Shown: one piece after another, positions 17,423 to 25,880 of the stretch | Layout: each line of letters starts with the position of its first letter | Numbering within the stretch: the stretch's first letter is position 1 | Origin: Microtetraspora sp. NBRC 16547 | Lineage (GTDB): Bacteria > Actinomycetota > Actinomycetes > Streptosporangiales > Streptosporangiaceae | Direction: 5' to 3' | DNA length: 64,000 nucleotides | NCBI RefSeq assembly: GCF_030268965.1 | Contig: NZ_BSSE01000002.1 | Location: 372,001 to 436,000, forward strand | Translations under genes and position numbers: made by a program | Notes under the pieces: model-generated | What the model was told of the DNA's origin: nothing | What the model saw: only the letters and a program-made list of their open reading frames with translations | Database searches by the model: none

Positions 17423-18043
17423 CTAGGACTCGGGCAGGGACTTCACGCCCAAGAATCCCCGACCGGAATTCCAGCGAAGGATCCTCCAGCCTTCCTGGAT
17501 GAAGGAAACCGAAGTTCCGTCCCGAGAGATGGAGGACCGCTCCCAGCCGTCGATACCTTTCATGAGGTGGATGTCCCACGTTTGGAAGTTCCCCGTGCTG
17601 ACGGCGGCGATGGACTCCATCGGCGGTTCACCGTCATAACAGAATGTCCCGAAGTCGGCGATCACGGCCACGGTCCCGACCGTGGTGCGCATCGAGATGC
17701 CCTGGCAGGGATCCAACTCCGTGCGGAAGATCGCGCGGGGCTTGGTCCACCCTCCGGCCTGGGGGCTGTAGCGCTGCTCCATGAGGCCCGTGCCGCGACG
17801 GTAGAACATCGCCACCCGCCGGCCGTCGGCCAGGTTGATCATGGCGTTGTACGTTTCAGGGTCATCAACCGTCATGTTGCTATTCTGGAGCTTGAAGGAG
17901 TACTCGGTCTGCTCCTCCTTATGAATGGCGATGTTCCCGGGACCCTCGGAAGCGCTCGCCACGGCACCAGTCGTCTGCCCGCACCCCGCAACCGACATGA
18001 CAGCCCCCGCCGCGACGAGCGATATCCATTTGCCGATGTTCAT
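17423..18043 (-). CDS. Lipoprotein of unknown function
   Basis: A 206-residue protein with a clear lipoprotein signal: MNIGKWISLVAAGAVMSVAGC, with the lipobox Cys at residue 21. The mature part contains YNAMINLADGRRVAMFYRRG and repeated W-containing strands (WTKPRAIF, WDIHLMKG, WERSSISRDG, WRILRWNSG), suggesting a partial beta-propeller or sialidase-like blade set. It is convergent with the low-G+C gene at 16073, to which it may be distantly similar in style. Function unknown. Confidence 0.75.
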   Translation of the reverse strand: MNIGKWISLVAAGAVMSVAGCGQTTGAVASASEGPGNIAIHKEEQTEYSFKLQNSNMTVDDPETYNAMINLADGRRVAMFYRRGTGLMEQRYSPQAGGWTKPRAIFRTELDPCQGISMRTTVGTVAVIADFGTFCYDGEPPMESIAAVSTGNFQTWDIHLMKGIDGWERSSISRDGTSVSFIQEGWRILRWNSGRGFLGVKSLPES

Positions 18044-18387
18044 GTGCGCCTCCTATGTGCTCGCAAGGGTTCTACTGGCCCGCCACGGCAGGCCGCGGTC
18101 GCGATAATCTCTCGTACCGCTCTCGAAGCTCCTATTCGCTCTCGCGACGCCGGCCGACGCGTCCCCGCCCTCGCATGAGCTTCAGTGGTGCGGGGACCGG
18201 ACCCCTTTCCACGCCAACGCCTTTCACGTCCTGCCGTGCCGCCGCCGTCCGGAGAATCTCGCCGTCAACGAGACCGGCCTGCCGTCGCGGCCCCAATAGC
18301 TATCAGTCGTCCGCCGCGTAACTGGCCCAAGCGATCATGGTCAGGAATCCTAAAGGATTATTTCCCGGGCGCCGACCGCGCGCATGA
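18044..18387. other. Intergenic region, no feature recognised
   Basis: 344 bases upstream of the lipoprotein gene (divergent) and of the DUF6193 fragment. Open frames are present but resemble nothing known. Confidence 0.35.
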
Positions 18388-18738
18388 CTGAGCCGGCACA
18401 ATGTTCGCGCTGATGGACGCGTACGTCCCGAATTGTTGGAGGCCGCATATGCCGAGCCTCGCCTGCGGCAGTTGCTGCCGTGGACGGGCATGGGAGAACT
18501 GCACTTCAGCCGCTGTACGGACCCTCGATGGACGTGGGATATCCCCTACATCGTCCCCGCTGTGCAGGGCAGCTACCAGGTATCCGGTCCACTCCGCAGC
18601 GAGACGGTGGGATGGGCGGCTACGCCAGCACAAGCCGTGACGATGGTGGTGGAACGTCTTCCACCCGGTTGTGGACCGGCATTCGTCGGCAGCCCTGAAG
18701 ACCTCGCTGCTCACGAAGCGGCTACGCCGCCCGCATAG
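18388..18738 (+). pseudogene. DUF6193-like C-terminal fragment
   Basis: The frame VRPELLEAAYAEPRLRQLLP, then FSRCTDPRW and a C-terminal AVTMVVERLPPGCGPAFVGS, looks like the end of a DUF6193 protein: a PRLRxLxP helix followed by an F-S strand and the closing 'lp.g..p...G' segment. The frame opens at a stop at 18385-18387 with only TTG or internal starts, and the N-terminal half of the family is missing. It is best read as a truncated gene. Recognition is from memory of the motif and moderate. Confidence 0.4.
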
Positions 18739-18869
18739 ACGAGTATTGAAGGACAAACTCCAGCTGAAGGGACGTGGCCGCCTGATGACCTGCCACCGCC
18801 GCTCCTCGCAGAGTTCGTTCAGCTGGCCCGTATGTCCATCACGACCGGACGGAACCTAGGGTGATCGGC

Positions 18870-19844
18870 ATGGATTACGTACGGCTGGGCAACACGGGCC
18901 TCAAGGTCAGCAGGATCTGCCTCGGCATGATGAGCTACGGCGACCCCGACAAATGGGGCGGCTGGGTACTCCCCCAGGATCAGGCCGAACCCATCGTCCG
19001 CAAAGCTGCCGACGGCGGCGTCACCTTCTTCGACACCGCCGACGTCTACTCCCAAGGCGTCAGCGAGGAGATCACCGGCAACCTGCTCCGCGCGATCTTC
19101 CCCCGCCGCGAAGACTACGTCGTCGCCACCAAGGTCTACTTCCCCATGGGCTCCGCCCAGAACGACTGGGGACTGTCGCGCAAGCACATCCACGCCGCCG
19201 TCGACGCCTCACTCCGCCGCCTCGGCACCGACTACATCGACCTCTACCAGATCCACCGCTGGGACGACCAGACGCCCATCGAAGAGACCATGGAGGCCCT
19301 CAACGACGTCGTCCGCGCTGGAAAGGCCCGCTACATCGGCGCCTCCTCCATGTACGCCTGGCAGTTCGCCAAGGCCCAGAACACCGCCGAACGCAACGGC
19401 TGGACCAAATTCGTCGCGATGCAGCCCCACTACAACCTCGTCTACCGCGAGGAGGAGCGGGAGATGATCCCGCTGTGTCTCGACCAGGGTGTCGGCCTGA
19501 TCCCGTGGAGCCCGCTCGCCCGGGGCCTGCTCGCCCGCGCGGGTACGCCGGCCGACACCGTACGCCAGGTAGGGGATGGCGCGCGGCAGGAGCAGCTCTA
19601 CGGCGGCGCGGCCGACGCGGCGATCATCGATCGGGTGGCCGAGACGGCGCGCGATCGCGGCGTGGCACCGGCGTCGGTGGCGCTGGCGTGGCTCCTGCAC
19701 CGGCCCGGCGTGACCGCGCCGATCGTCGGCGCCACCAAGGAGCGCCACGTCGAGGACGCGCTGGCGGCGACCGGCCTCGAACTCTCCGACAAGGAGATGT
19801 CCTACCTGGAGGAGCCCTACCAGGCGCGGGCCGTCCAGTTCTGA
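18870..19844 (+). CDS. Aldo/keto reductase
   Basis: A 324-residue NADPH-dependent oxidoreductase with the (beta/alpha)8 barrel of the AKR family. The tetrad is intact: D55 and Y60 in FFDTADVY, K88 in VVATKVYFP, H129 in LYQIHRWDD. The C-terminal nucleotide-binding segment VGATKERHVEDAL is present. ATG 18870 (MDYVRLGNTGLKVSRICLG) is preferred to GTG 18861 because AGGGTGA sits five bases before it and it matches the usual N-terminus. Physiological substrate unknown. Confidence 0.92.
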   Translation: MDYVRLGNTGLKVSRICLGMMSYGDPDKWGGWVLPQDQAEPIVRKAADGGVTFFDTADVYSQGVSEEITGNLLRAIFPRREDYVVATKVYFPMGSAQNDWGLSRKHIHAAVDASLRRLGTDYIDLYQIHRWDDQTPIEETMEALNDVVRAGKARYIGASSMYAWQFAKAQNTAERNGWTKFVAMQPHYNLVYREEEREMIPLCLDQGVGLIPWSPLARGLLARAGTPADTVRQVGDGARQEQLYGGAADAAIIDRVAETARDRGVAPASVALAWLLHRPGVTAPIVGATKERHVEDALAATGLELSDKEMSYLEEPYQARAVQF

Positions 19845-19851
19845 TCCGCGC

Positions 19852-19882
19852 GGCGCCCGCGTCGTCCCGGCGCGGGCGCCGT
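19852..19882. terminator. Terminator hairpin after the aldo/keto reductase
   Basis: Perfect 11-bp arms CGGCGCCCGCG / CGCGGGCGCCG with a 9-base loop, beginning 8 bases after the reductase stop; no T-run. Confidence 0.55.
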
Positions 19883-20070
19883 TCGTCCGTCCCGGCCGGG
19901 TGGCCCGGCCTGACGGCATTGCGGCCTCTGGACGACGGTCATGCCGCACGGCATGGCCGCGGGCCGCTTCCCAGAGCGGATTCCGCTCTCTCCGCTCCGC
20001 CGGGGGTGACCGTCCAGGCCGGCGGCAGGCGGGAGGGAAGATTGTCGGAGGCACGCCGTACGCTGCTGGC

Positions 20071-21771
20071 ATGGGACGGTCGAACGACGAGGCGGCTGCC
20101 GCCATCGAGGAGTACGCCGAGCTCTTCGCCCTGAACGGCGGGGACGCGTTCCGGGTGCGGAGCTATCAGAAGGCGGCGAAGTCGATCGCCGGCTTCCCCG
20201 AGGATCTCCGCCAGACGGACGTGCGCAGGATTCCCGGCGTGGGCGAGGCGATCGCCAAGAAGGTCGAGGAGTTCCTCCAGCGGGGCAGCTTCCGCCAGCT
20301 CGACGATCTGCGCGCCGTCGTTCCCGAGGGGGTGCGCGAGCTCACGAAGGTCCCGTCGCTCGGGCCGAAGAAGGCGCTGTTCCTGTTCCAGGAACTCGGC
20401 GTCGACTCCCCCGCGGCCCTCGCCGAGGCGATCAGGGGCGGGCGGCTGACCGGGCTGCGGGGCTTCGGCCCCAAGACCGAGGAGAACCTGCTCAAGGGAG
20501 TCGAGCAGCTGGAGCAGTCGGGCCGGCGGGTCCACCTCGGCATCGCCGTGGATCTGGCCGAGCGGGTCATCGCGTCGCTGCCCGCCGAGCGGATCACCCA
20601 TGCCGGTTCGCTCCGGCGGATGCGCGAGACGATCGGCGACGTCGACATCCTCGCCGTCGGCCCGGTCGAGCTGATGGCCGCCTTCGCGTCGCAGCCGTAC
20701 GTCACCGAGGTGATCGCGCGGGGCGACCGCAAGACCTCGGTCCAGACCGATCGCGGCATCCAGGTGGACCTGCGCCTGGTCCCGGCCGAGTCGTGGGGGG
20801 CCGCCCTGGTCTACTTCACCGGTTCCAAGGAGCACAACGTCCGCATCCGCGAGATGGCGGTGAAGAGGGGGTGGAAGCTCTCCGAGTACGGCCTGTTCGA
20901 CGGGGAGGAGCACGTCATCGCCTCCGAGACCGAGGAGGACATCTATCACGCGCTCGGCATGCAGTGGGTGCCGCCGACGCTGCGCGAGGACGGCGGCGAG
21001 GTCCAGGCCGCGATCGAGGGCCGGATCCCCCGGCTGGTCGAGCTCGGCGACCTCAGGGGCGACCTGCACACGCACACGAACCTGACCGACGGCATCGCCT
21101 CGCTGGACGACATGGTCGCCGCGGCGGCGCGCCGGGGTTACGCCTACTACGCCGTCACCGATCACGCGCCCGACCTGGTCATGCAGCGGATGACGCTGGA
21201 GAAGGCGCTCCAGCAGCGGGCCGAGATCGCCACGCTGCAGCGGAGATATCCCGACATGCGGTTGTTGCACGGCACCGAGCTCAACATCGCCCCCGACGGT
21301 TCCGTGGACTGGCCGCCCGAGATCCTGGAGGGGTTCGACATATGCGTCGCGTCCGTCCACTCGCACTTCGGCCAGAGCCGCGACGAGATGACCCGCCGGT
21401 TCATCGCCGCCTGCGAGAACCCCAACGTCCACATCATCGGCCATCCGACCACGCGGAAGATCGGCAAGCGGCCCCCGGTGGACGCCGACTGGGACGCGGT
21501 GTTCCGGGCGGCGGCGCGCACCGGCACCGCCATGGAGATCGACTCGTTCCCGGACCGAGCCGATCTCCCGTCCGATCTGGTCCGGCTCGGCCGCCACCAC
21601 GGCGTCAAGTTCTCGATCGACAGCGACTCGCACGCGATCCCGCACCTGGCCAACCAGCGATTCGGGGTCGGCATCGCCCAACGGGCCTGGCTGACCACCG
21701 ACGACGTGATCAACACCTGGCCACTGGACCGCCTACGCGCATTCGTCGGCCGCGGGCCCGACAGCCGGTAG
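20071..21771 (+). CDS. polX: Family X DNA polymerase with PHP exonuclease domain (PolX)
   Basis: A 566-residue repair polymerase combining gap-filling synthesis with a 3'-5' exonuclease. Order: helix-hairpin-helix N-domain (about 1-80), fingers with helix-hairpin-helix VPSLGPKKALFLF, the nucleotidyltransferase palm with GSLRRMRETIGDVDIL (Asp pair near residue 190) and a third Asp in IQVDLRLVP, then the C-terminal PHP domain starting LRGDLHTHTNLTDG (near 330) with TDHAPD, ELNI and HIIGHPTTRK metal ligands. All key residues are present. ATG 20071 gives the normal N-terminus. Likely acts in base-excision repair. Confidence 0.93.
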   Translation: MGRSNDEAAAAIEEYAELFALNGGDAFRVRSYQKAAKSIAGFPEDLRQTDVRRIPGVGEAIAKKVEEFLQRGSFRQLDDLRAVVPEGVRELTKVPSLGPKKALFLFQELGVDSPAALAEAIRGGRLTGLRGFGPKTEENLLKGVEQLEQSGRRVHLGIAVDLAERVIASLPAERITHAGSLRRMRETIGDVDILAVGPVELMAAFASQPYVTEVIARGDRKTSVQTDRGIQVDLRLVPAESWGAALVYFTGSKEHNVRIREMAVKRGWKLSEYGLFDGEEHVIASETEEDIYHALGMQWVPPTLREDGGEVQAAIEGRIPRLVELGDLRGDLHTHTNLTDGIASLDDMVAAAARRGYAYYAVTDHAPDLVMQRMTLEKALQQRAEIATLQRRYPDMRLLHGTELNIAPDGSVDWPPEILEGFDICVASVHSHFGQSRDEMTRRFIAACENPNVHIIGHPTTRKIGKRPPVDADWDAVFRAAARTGTAMEIDSFPDRADLPSDLVRLGRHHGVKFSIDSDSHAIPHLANQRFGVGIAQRAWLTTDDVINTWPLDRLRAFVGRGPDSR

Positions 21772-21957
21772 CCGCACACCCCGGCGCCGGTAGGCGGACT
21801 CCCTGGCGCCGGCAGCCGGATGACTCCGCGCTCGTCGGCAGGCGTCGAGGCCGCCGCGCCGGTACATCTCGCCCCGCGGGCCCAGAGGTCGTGGCCGCGC
21901 CACAGGATTCACGGTTTCCTGGTAGGAAATAGGTGAAGATCGAGGAGGGTGGTCCAC

Positions 21958-23145
21958 ATGGCTCTCGATGACCCGACCGGCACGTCCGTCTCCAAGGTCC
22001 GCGTCCCGCGCCCGCGCGGGGAGATCCGCTGTATCCCGGGGACCGAGCCCGGGCGGCCCTTCGTCAAGCCGGTGCCTCCCGAGCTGTTCGACGTATACGG
22101 CACCTGCGCCGAGATGCGCTGGGAGGCCATGCGGGGGCGGGGCTACCACGTGCCCAACGACCGGTTCTTCGTCAGGAACCACACCTCGACCCCGCTGATC
22201 GACGTCGACGCCTGGCGGCTCAGGGTGCACGGGTCGGGGCTCCGCTCGCCCCGCGACTTCACGTACGACGAACTGCTCGCACTGCCGGCGCGGACCATGG
22301 ACGTCGCGATCGAATGCGCGGGCAACGGGCGGGCCTTCTTCGCCTCCCAGCAGGGCCTGCACACCCCCGGCACGCCGTGGCGGCTCGGCGCGATCGGCGT
22401 GGCCCGCTGGCGCGGTGTGCCGCTGGCCGCGATCCTCGCGCTAGCCGGGCTCCGCGAGGACGCCGTCGACGTCCTGCCGAGCGGCCTCGACCCGGAGTAC
22501 GTCCACGACGGCGTGAACCTCGGCCACGTCCGCCGCCCGCTCCCGATCGCCAAGGTGCTGGACGACGTGCTGCTCGCGTACGAGATGAACGACGAACGGC
22601 TGCCGCTCGACCACGGCTTCCCCGCCCGGCTGATCGTCCCCGGCTGGACCGGGATCGCCTCGATCAAGTGGCTGGGCGCCATCGAGGTCTCCACCACCCC
22701 GCTGGCGTCTCCCTGGAGCACCGACCTCTACCGGATGCTCGGCCCCGGCCAGTCGGAGGAGCCGCTGACCACGCAGGTGGTCAAGAGCGCCTTCGAGCTG
22801 CCCTGGAACGCGACGCTCCAGGCCGGACGCCGGCACATCCTGCGCGGCAGGTCGTGGTCGGGGAACGGCCGCGTCGTGAAGGTGGAGGTCAGCGTCGACG
22901 GCGGCCGGTCGTGGCTGCGTGCCCTCATCCGCGGCCGGGGCGTGGCCGCCGGTTGGGCGCCGTGGCACATCGCCTGGTTCCCGGAGGAGCCCGGCCCGTA
23001 CGTCCTCCAGGCCCGGGCGACCGACGAGACCGGCGCGACCCAGCCGTCGCGCACGGCCTGCAACACGCTGGGCTACCTCTACGACGGGATCGTGGGACAC
23101 CCCGTCACGGTGACCGAGGACAAAGATTGCCAAGAGCGGCACTAG
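21958..23145 (+). CDS. Sulfite oxidase-family molybdopterin enzyme
   Basis: A 395-residue molybdenum-cofactor oxidoreductase. The Moco-ligating Cys is C120 in VAIECAGNGRAFF, followed by the Moco-binding RLIVPGWTGIASIKW segment. The C-terminal dimerisation domain is Ig-like, with KVEVSVDGGRSWLRA. No twin-arginine or other signal peptide is seen, so it is probably cytoplasmic, unlike many relatives. ATG 21958 follows GAGGAGG by nine bases; the GTG at 21949 overlaps that site. The electron acceptor and substrate (sulfite or another oxyanion or amide) are not determinable. Confidence 0.9.
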   Translation: MALDDPTGTSVSKVRVPRPRGEIRCIPGTEPGRPFVKPVPPELFDVYGTCAEMRWEAMRGRGYHVPNDRFFVRNHTSTPLIDVDAWRLRVHGSGLRSPRDFTYDELLALPARTMDVAIECAGNGRAFFASQQGLHTPGTPWRLGAIGVARWRGVPLAAILALAGLREDAVDVLPSGLDPEYVHDGVNLGHVRRPLPIAKVLDDVLLAYEMNDERLPLDHGFPARLIVPGWTGIASIKWLGAIEVSTTPLASPWSTDLYRMLGPGQSEEPLTTQVVKSAFELPWNATLQAGRRHILRGRSWSGNGRVVKVEVSVDGGRSWLRALIRGRGVAAGWAPWHIAWFPEEPGPYVLQARATDETGATQPSRTACNTLGYLYDGIVGHPVTVTEDKDCQERH

Positions 23146-23180
23146 AAGAGCCGTCGAACGGGAATGTCACCACGAGGCCA

Positions 23181-23206
23181 CCTCACCTGCATCAGGAGAG
23201 GTGAGG
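23181..23206. terminator. Hairpin after the molybdoenzyme gene
   Basis: CCTCACC / GGTGAGG arms with a 12-base loop, 35 bases after the stop. Weak as a terminator because there is no T-run. Confidence 0.35.
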
Positions 23207-23400
23207 CGCGTCCGACCTGCACTGGTCTCGCTCCCGTGGCCTTTTCCCGGCTCCACGCCGGGGTCACGCTCGTCTGAAATCACTCCCCGGAGACGTGCGG
23301 GAAACGCGGCGGTAACCCGGCGCGGAGATGATGGTCACACTCCGGAAGCGGACGATGATCGTCCGCCACGGAGCATGGCGGCGAGCAGGGAGGATTGCCG

Positions 23401-25113
23401 ATGCGTCAGCTGACGCCACTCGACACGCAGTTTCTGAGCGCGGAGTCGCATACGACCGCGTCGCATGTCGCGGGCATGGCGATCCTCGATCCGGCGTCCG
23501 CGCCCACCGGGACGGTCACCTGGGAGGGGTTGATCAACCTGCTGCGCGAGCGCCTCCACCTCGCGCCTCCCTTGCGGATGCGCCTCGCCGACGTGCCCTT
23601 CGCGCTCGACCGGCCGTACTGGGTCGAGGCCTCGGACCTGGACCTGCGCGACCACGTCTACGAGTCGACGCTGCCGGCCCCCGGCGACGACGACCAGCTC
23701 GCCGAGCACGTCGCCCGCATTCACGCGCGCCGCTTGGACCGGGCCCGGCCGCTCTGGGAGATGCATCTGATCCACGGGCTGCCGGACGGCCGGGTGGCGC
23801 TCTACATGAAGGTCCACCACTGCGCCATCGACGGTGTGTCCGGCACCGAGATCCTCGCCTCCCTGCTGGACATCTCCCCCGAGCCGCGCCTGGTCGAGAT
23901 GCCTCCGGAGGTCCCGGCGGAGCGGACGCCGGAGCAGATCGGCCTGCTGGCGGGCGGGCTGGCCCGCTCGGTCGTCCACCCGGTCGCGGCGCTGCGGTCG
24001 TTCACGCGGGTGGTGGCCGACCTCGACGCCGTCCCCCTCGCCTCGGCCCTGCCGGGCGCCCGTCTCGTCGCCCGCGCGACGCGGCGTCTGCTCGGCGACG
24101 AACGGCCCCGGCCCGAGCTGCCGTCGCTCGCCGCCCCGCGCACCCCGTTCAACGGGGTCATCTCCGGCGAGCGGAGCTTCGCCTTCGGCTCGATCCCGCT
24201 GGGTGAGATCCGGCGGGTCTCCCGCACCTTCGGGATGAGTGTCAACGACGTCGTCATGACGCTGTGCGCGTCCGCGCTGCGCCGCTGGCTGATCTCCTGC
24301 GACTCGCTGCCCGACCAGCCGCTGATCGCGGCGGTCCCCGTCGCCGTCCGCAAGGCGCGCGGCAGCGAGACCATCGGCAACCAGATCTCCGCGATGATCA
24401 CTCCGCTGGCGACGAACGTGGACTGCCCGAAGGAGCGGCTGTCGTCGGTGCGCTCGGCCATGCTGGCCGCGAAGCGGCGTTTCGCGGTGTCGCCCGCCAC
24501 CTGGCTCAGCGACGTCTGTGCGATGTTCCCCGCGCCGTTCTCCGCGTTGGCCACGCCTGTGCTGTTCCGGCTCGCCGGCATGGTGGGGACCGGGGTGAAC
24601 CTGATCGTGTCCAACGTTCCCGGTCCGCCGTTCCCGCTCTACCTCTGCGGGGCCCGGGTGCTGTCGTACTACCCGATGTCCGTGCTGACCGACGTCACAG
24701 GGGCGCTCAGCATCACCTGCATCTCGTACGACGGGCGGCTGGACCTCGGCGTGGTGGCCTGCCCTGACCGGGTGCCGGATGTGTGGAGCCTGATCGGCCA
24801 CATCGACGAGGCGATGGAGGAGCTCACCACGCTGGCCAAGCGGGAGAAGGCCGCGGAGCTGGAGGCCGCGGCTCAGGACGGCGCGACTCAGGACGGCGCG
24901 ACTCAGGACCGCGCGGCTCAGGACGGCGCGACTCAGGACAGCGCGACTCAGGACAGCGCGGCTCAGGAAGCCGCGGAAGCAAAGCACGGGGAAGTCGAGG
25001 GCGTGAACGCGAAGGGCGGGGAGCCGCGCGCGGCCGAACCGCGGACCGCCCGGCCCGAGCCCGGGGCGCGCGCAGCCATGGAGCGCGAAACCATGGAGAA
25101 GGTCCCCGCCTGA
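23401..25113 (+). CDS. Wax ester synthase/diacylglycerol acyltransferase (WS/DGAT)
   Basis: A 570-residue acyltransferase of the WS/DGAT family that makes triacylglycerol or wax esters from acyl-CoA at the membrane or lipid-droplet surface. The family opening RQLTPLDTQFL is present, with the catalytic HHxxxDG motif as HHCAIDG near residue 140, and the C-terminal family motif NVPGPPFPLYLCG. ATG 23401 follows GGGAGG; TTG 23395 is an alternative. After about residue 480 the protein becomes a low-complexity tail with a seven-fold AxQDx repeat and a Lys/Glu/Arg-rich end. The tail is beyond the normal family length. Confidence 0.92.
   Translation: MRQLTPLDTQFLSAESHTTASHVAGMAILDPASAPTGTVTWEGLINLLRERLHLAPPLRMRLADVPFALDRPYWVEASDLDLRDHVYESTLPAPGDDDQLAEHVARIHARRLDRARPLWEMHLIHGLPDGRVALYMKVHHCAIDGVSGTEILASLLDISPEPRLVEMPPEVPAERTPEQIGLLAGGLARSVVHPVAALRSFTRVVADLDAVPLASALPGARLVARATRRLLGDERPRPELPSLAAPRTPFNGVISGERSFAFGSIPLGEIRRVSRTFGMSVNDVVMTLCASALRRWLISCDSLPDQPLIAAVPVAVRKARGSETIGNQISAMITPLATNVDCPKERLSSVRSAMLAAKRRFAVSPATWLSDVCAMFPAPFSALATPVLFRLAGMVGTGVNLIVSNVPGPPFPLYLCGARVLSYYPMSVLTDVTGALSITCISYDGRLDLGVVACPDRVPDVWSLIGHIDEAMEELTTLAKREKAAELEAAAQDGATQDGATQDRAAQDGATQDSATQDSAAQEAAEAKHGEVEGVNAKGGEPRAAEPRTARPEPGARAAMERETMEKVPA
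24868..24972 (+). repeat. Seven 15-bp tandem repeats inside the WS/DGAT gene
   Basis: Seven in-frame units based on GCGRCTCAGGACRGC, starting at 24868, 24883, 24898, 24913, 24928, 24943 and 24958. They encode five-residue AAQDG/ATQDS variants. The last unit is the most diverged. Confidence 0.9.
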
Positions 25114-25149
25114 TCCGGCGGCGGAGATGGCGGCGGAGACGGCGGCGAG

Positions 25150-25704
25150 TCAGCCCAGCGCGTGGGCGATCAGCTCGGCGACCGCGTCCGGGTCGATGTG
25201 ATGGCCGGTGAGCTGGCAGAGGCTCTCCTGGTAGAGCAGGACGGCGGCGAACGTGGCGGCGGCGGCCTCCAGCCTCGCCGCGTCGCCGCGGCCGCCCGGT
25301 CTGGCGAGTTCCAGCGCGAACCGCGCCCTTCTGATGATCTCCGCGTTGAGCCGGTGCAGCCGGTCCCGTATCGAGCCGTGCGTGTCGGCCTCGCGGAACA
25401 GGATCCGCCGCATCGCGGGTGAGGCGTGCAGCGGCATCCGGCGGGCCAGCCGGGACAGGGCTCCCGCGGCGTCGCCCGGCGCCGCCGGGGCGTCCTCCTC
25501 GACGTCGTGCTCGGTGACCAGGGTCCGCTCGTCCACCAGCGAGATCAGTACGTCGATCTTGCGGGGAAAGTAGTGGAAGAGCAGACCCTTGGGCACCCCG
25601 GCCAGTTCCGCGATCCGCGCCGTCGGGGTCGCGTCATACCCTCCGCCCGAGAAGAGCTCCTCGGCCGCGTCGAGAATCCTGGTTCTGGCCGTCTGCCGGT
25701 ACAC
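25150..25704 (-). CDS. TetR-family transcriptional regulator
   Basis: A 184-residue repressor. The N-terminal DNA-binding domain reads RTRILDAAEELFSGGGYDAT, then IAELAGVPKGLLFHYFPRK, the canonical TetR helix-turn-helix. The variable ligand domain follows. GTG 25704 leaves a short lead before the first helix, as is usual; an in-frame GTG at 25722 is possible, and neither has a strong ribosome site. It is convergent with the WS/DGAT gene. Target and ligand unknown; lipid genes nearby are candidates. Confidence 0.85.
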   Translation of the reverse strand: MYRQTARTRILDAAEELFSGGGYDATPTARIAELAGVPKGLLFHYFPRKIDVLISLVDERTLVTEHDVEEDAPAAPGDAAGALSRLARRMPLHASPAMRRILFREADTHGSIRDRLHRLNAEIIRRARFALELARPGGRGDAARLEAAAATFAAVLLYQESLCQLTGHHIDPDAVAELIAHALG

Positions 25705-25805
25705 GAAACCGACGATAACCACAGGAGATCCGCCGTACCATCTCGCGGCGGACAGGTGCTCCTTCACCCCCGCTCCGGCGCGCGGGCGGCGCCGGGCATG
25801 GGAAC

Positions 25806-25843
25806 GGCCCGGCCGCGGGGACTGCGCCGCCCGCGGCCGGGCC
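25806..25843. terminator. Strong hairpin after the ActP-like symporter
   Basis: Perfect 14-bp arms (25806-25819 / 25830-25843) and a 10-base loop, 38 bases beyond the symporter stop on the minus strand. Probably ends the symporter transcript before the TetR gene. Confidence 0.65.
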
Positions 25844-25880
25844 TGACCGGTGTCACCGGACCCGGATCATCGCCCCGGGG

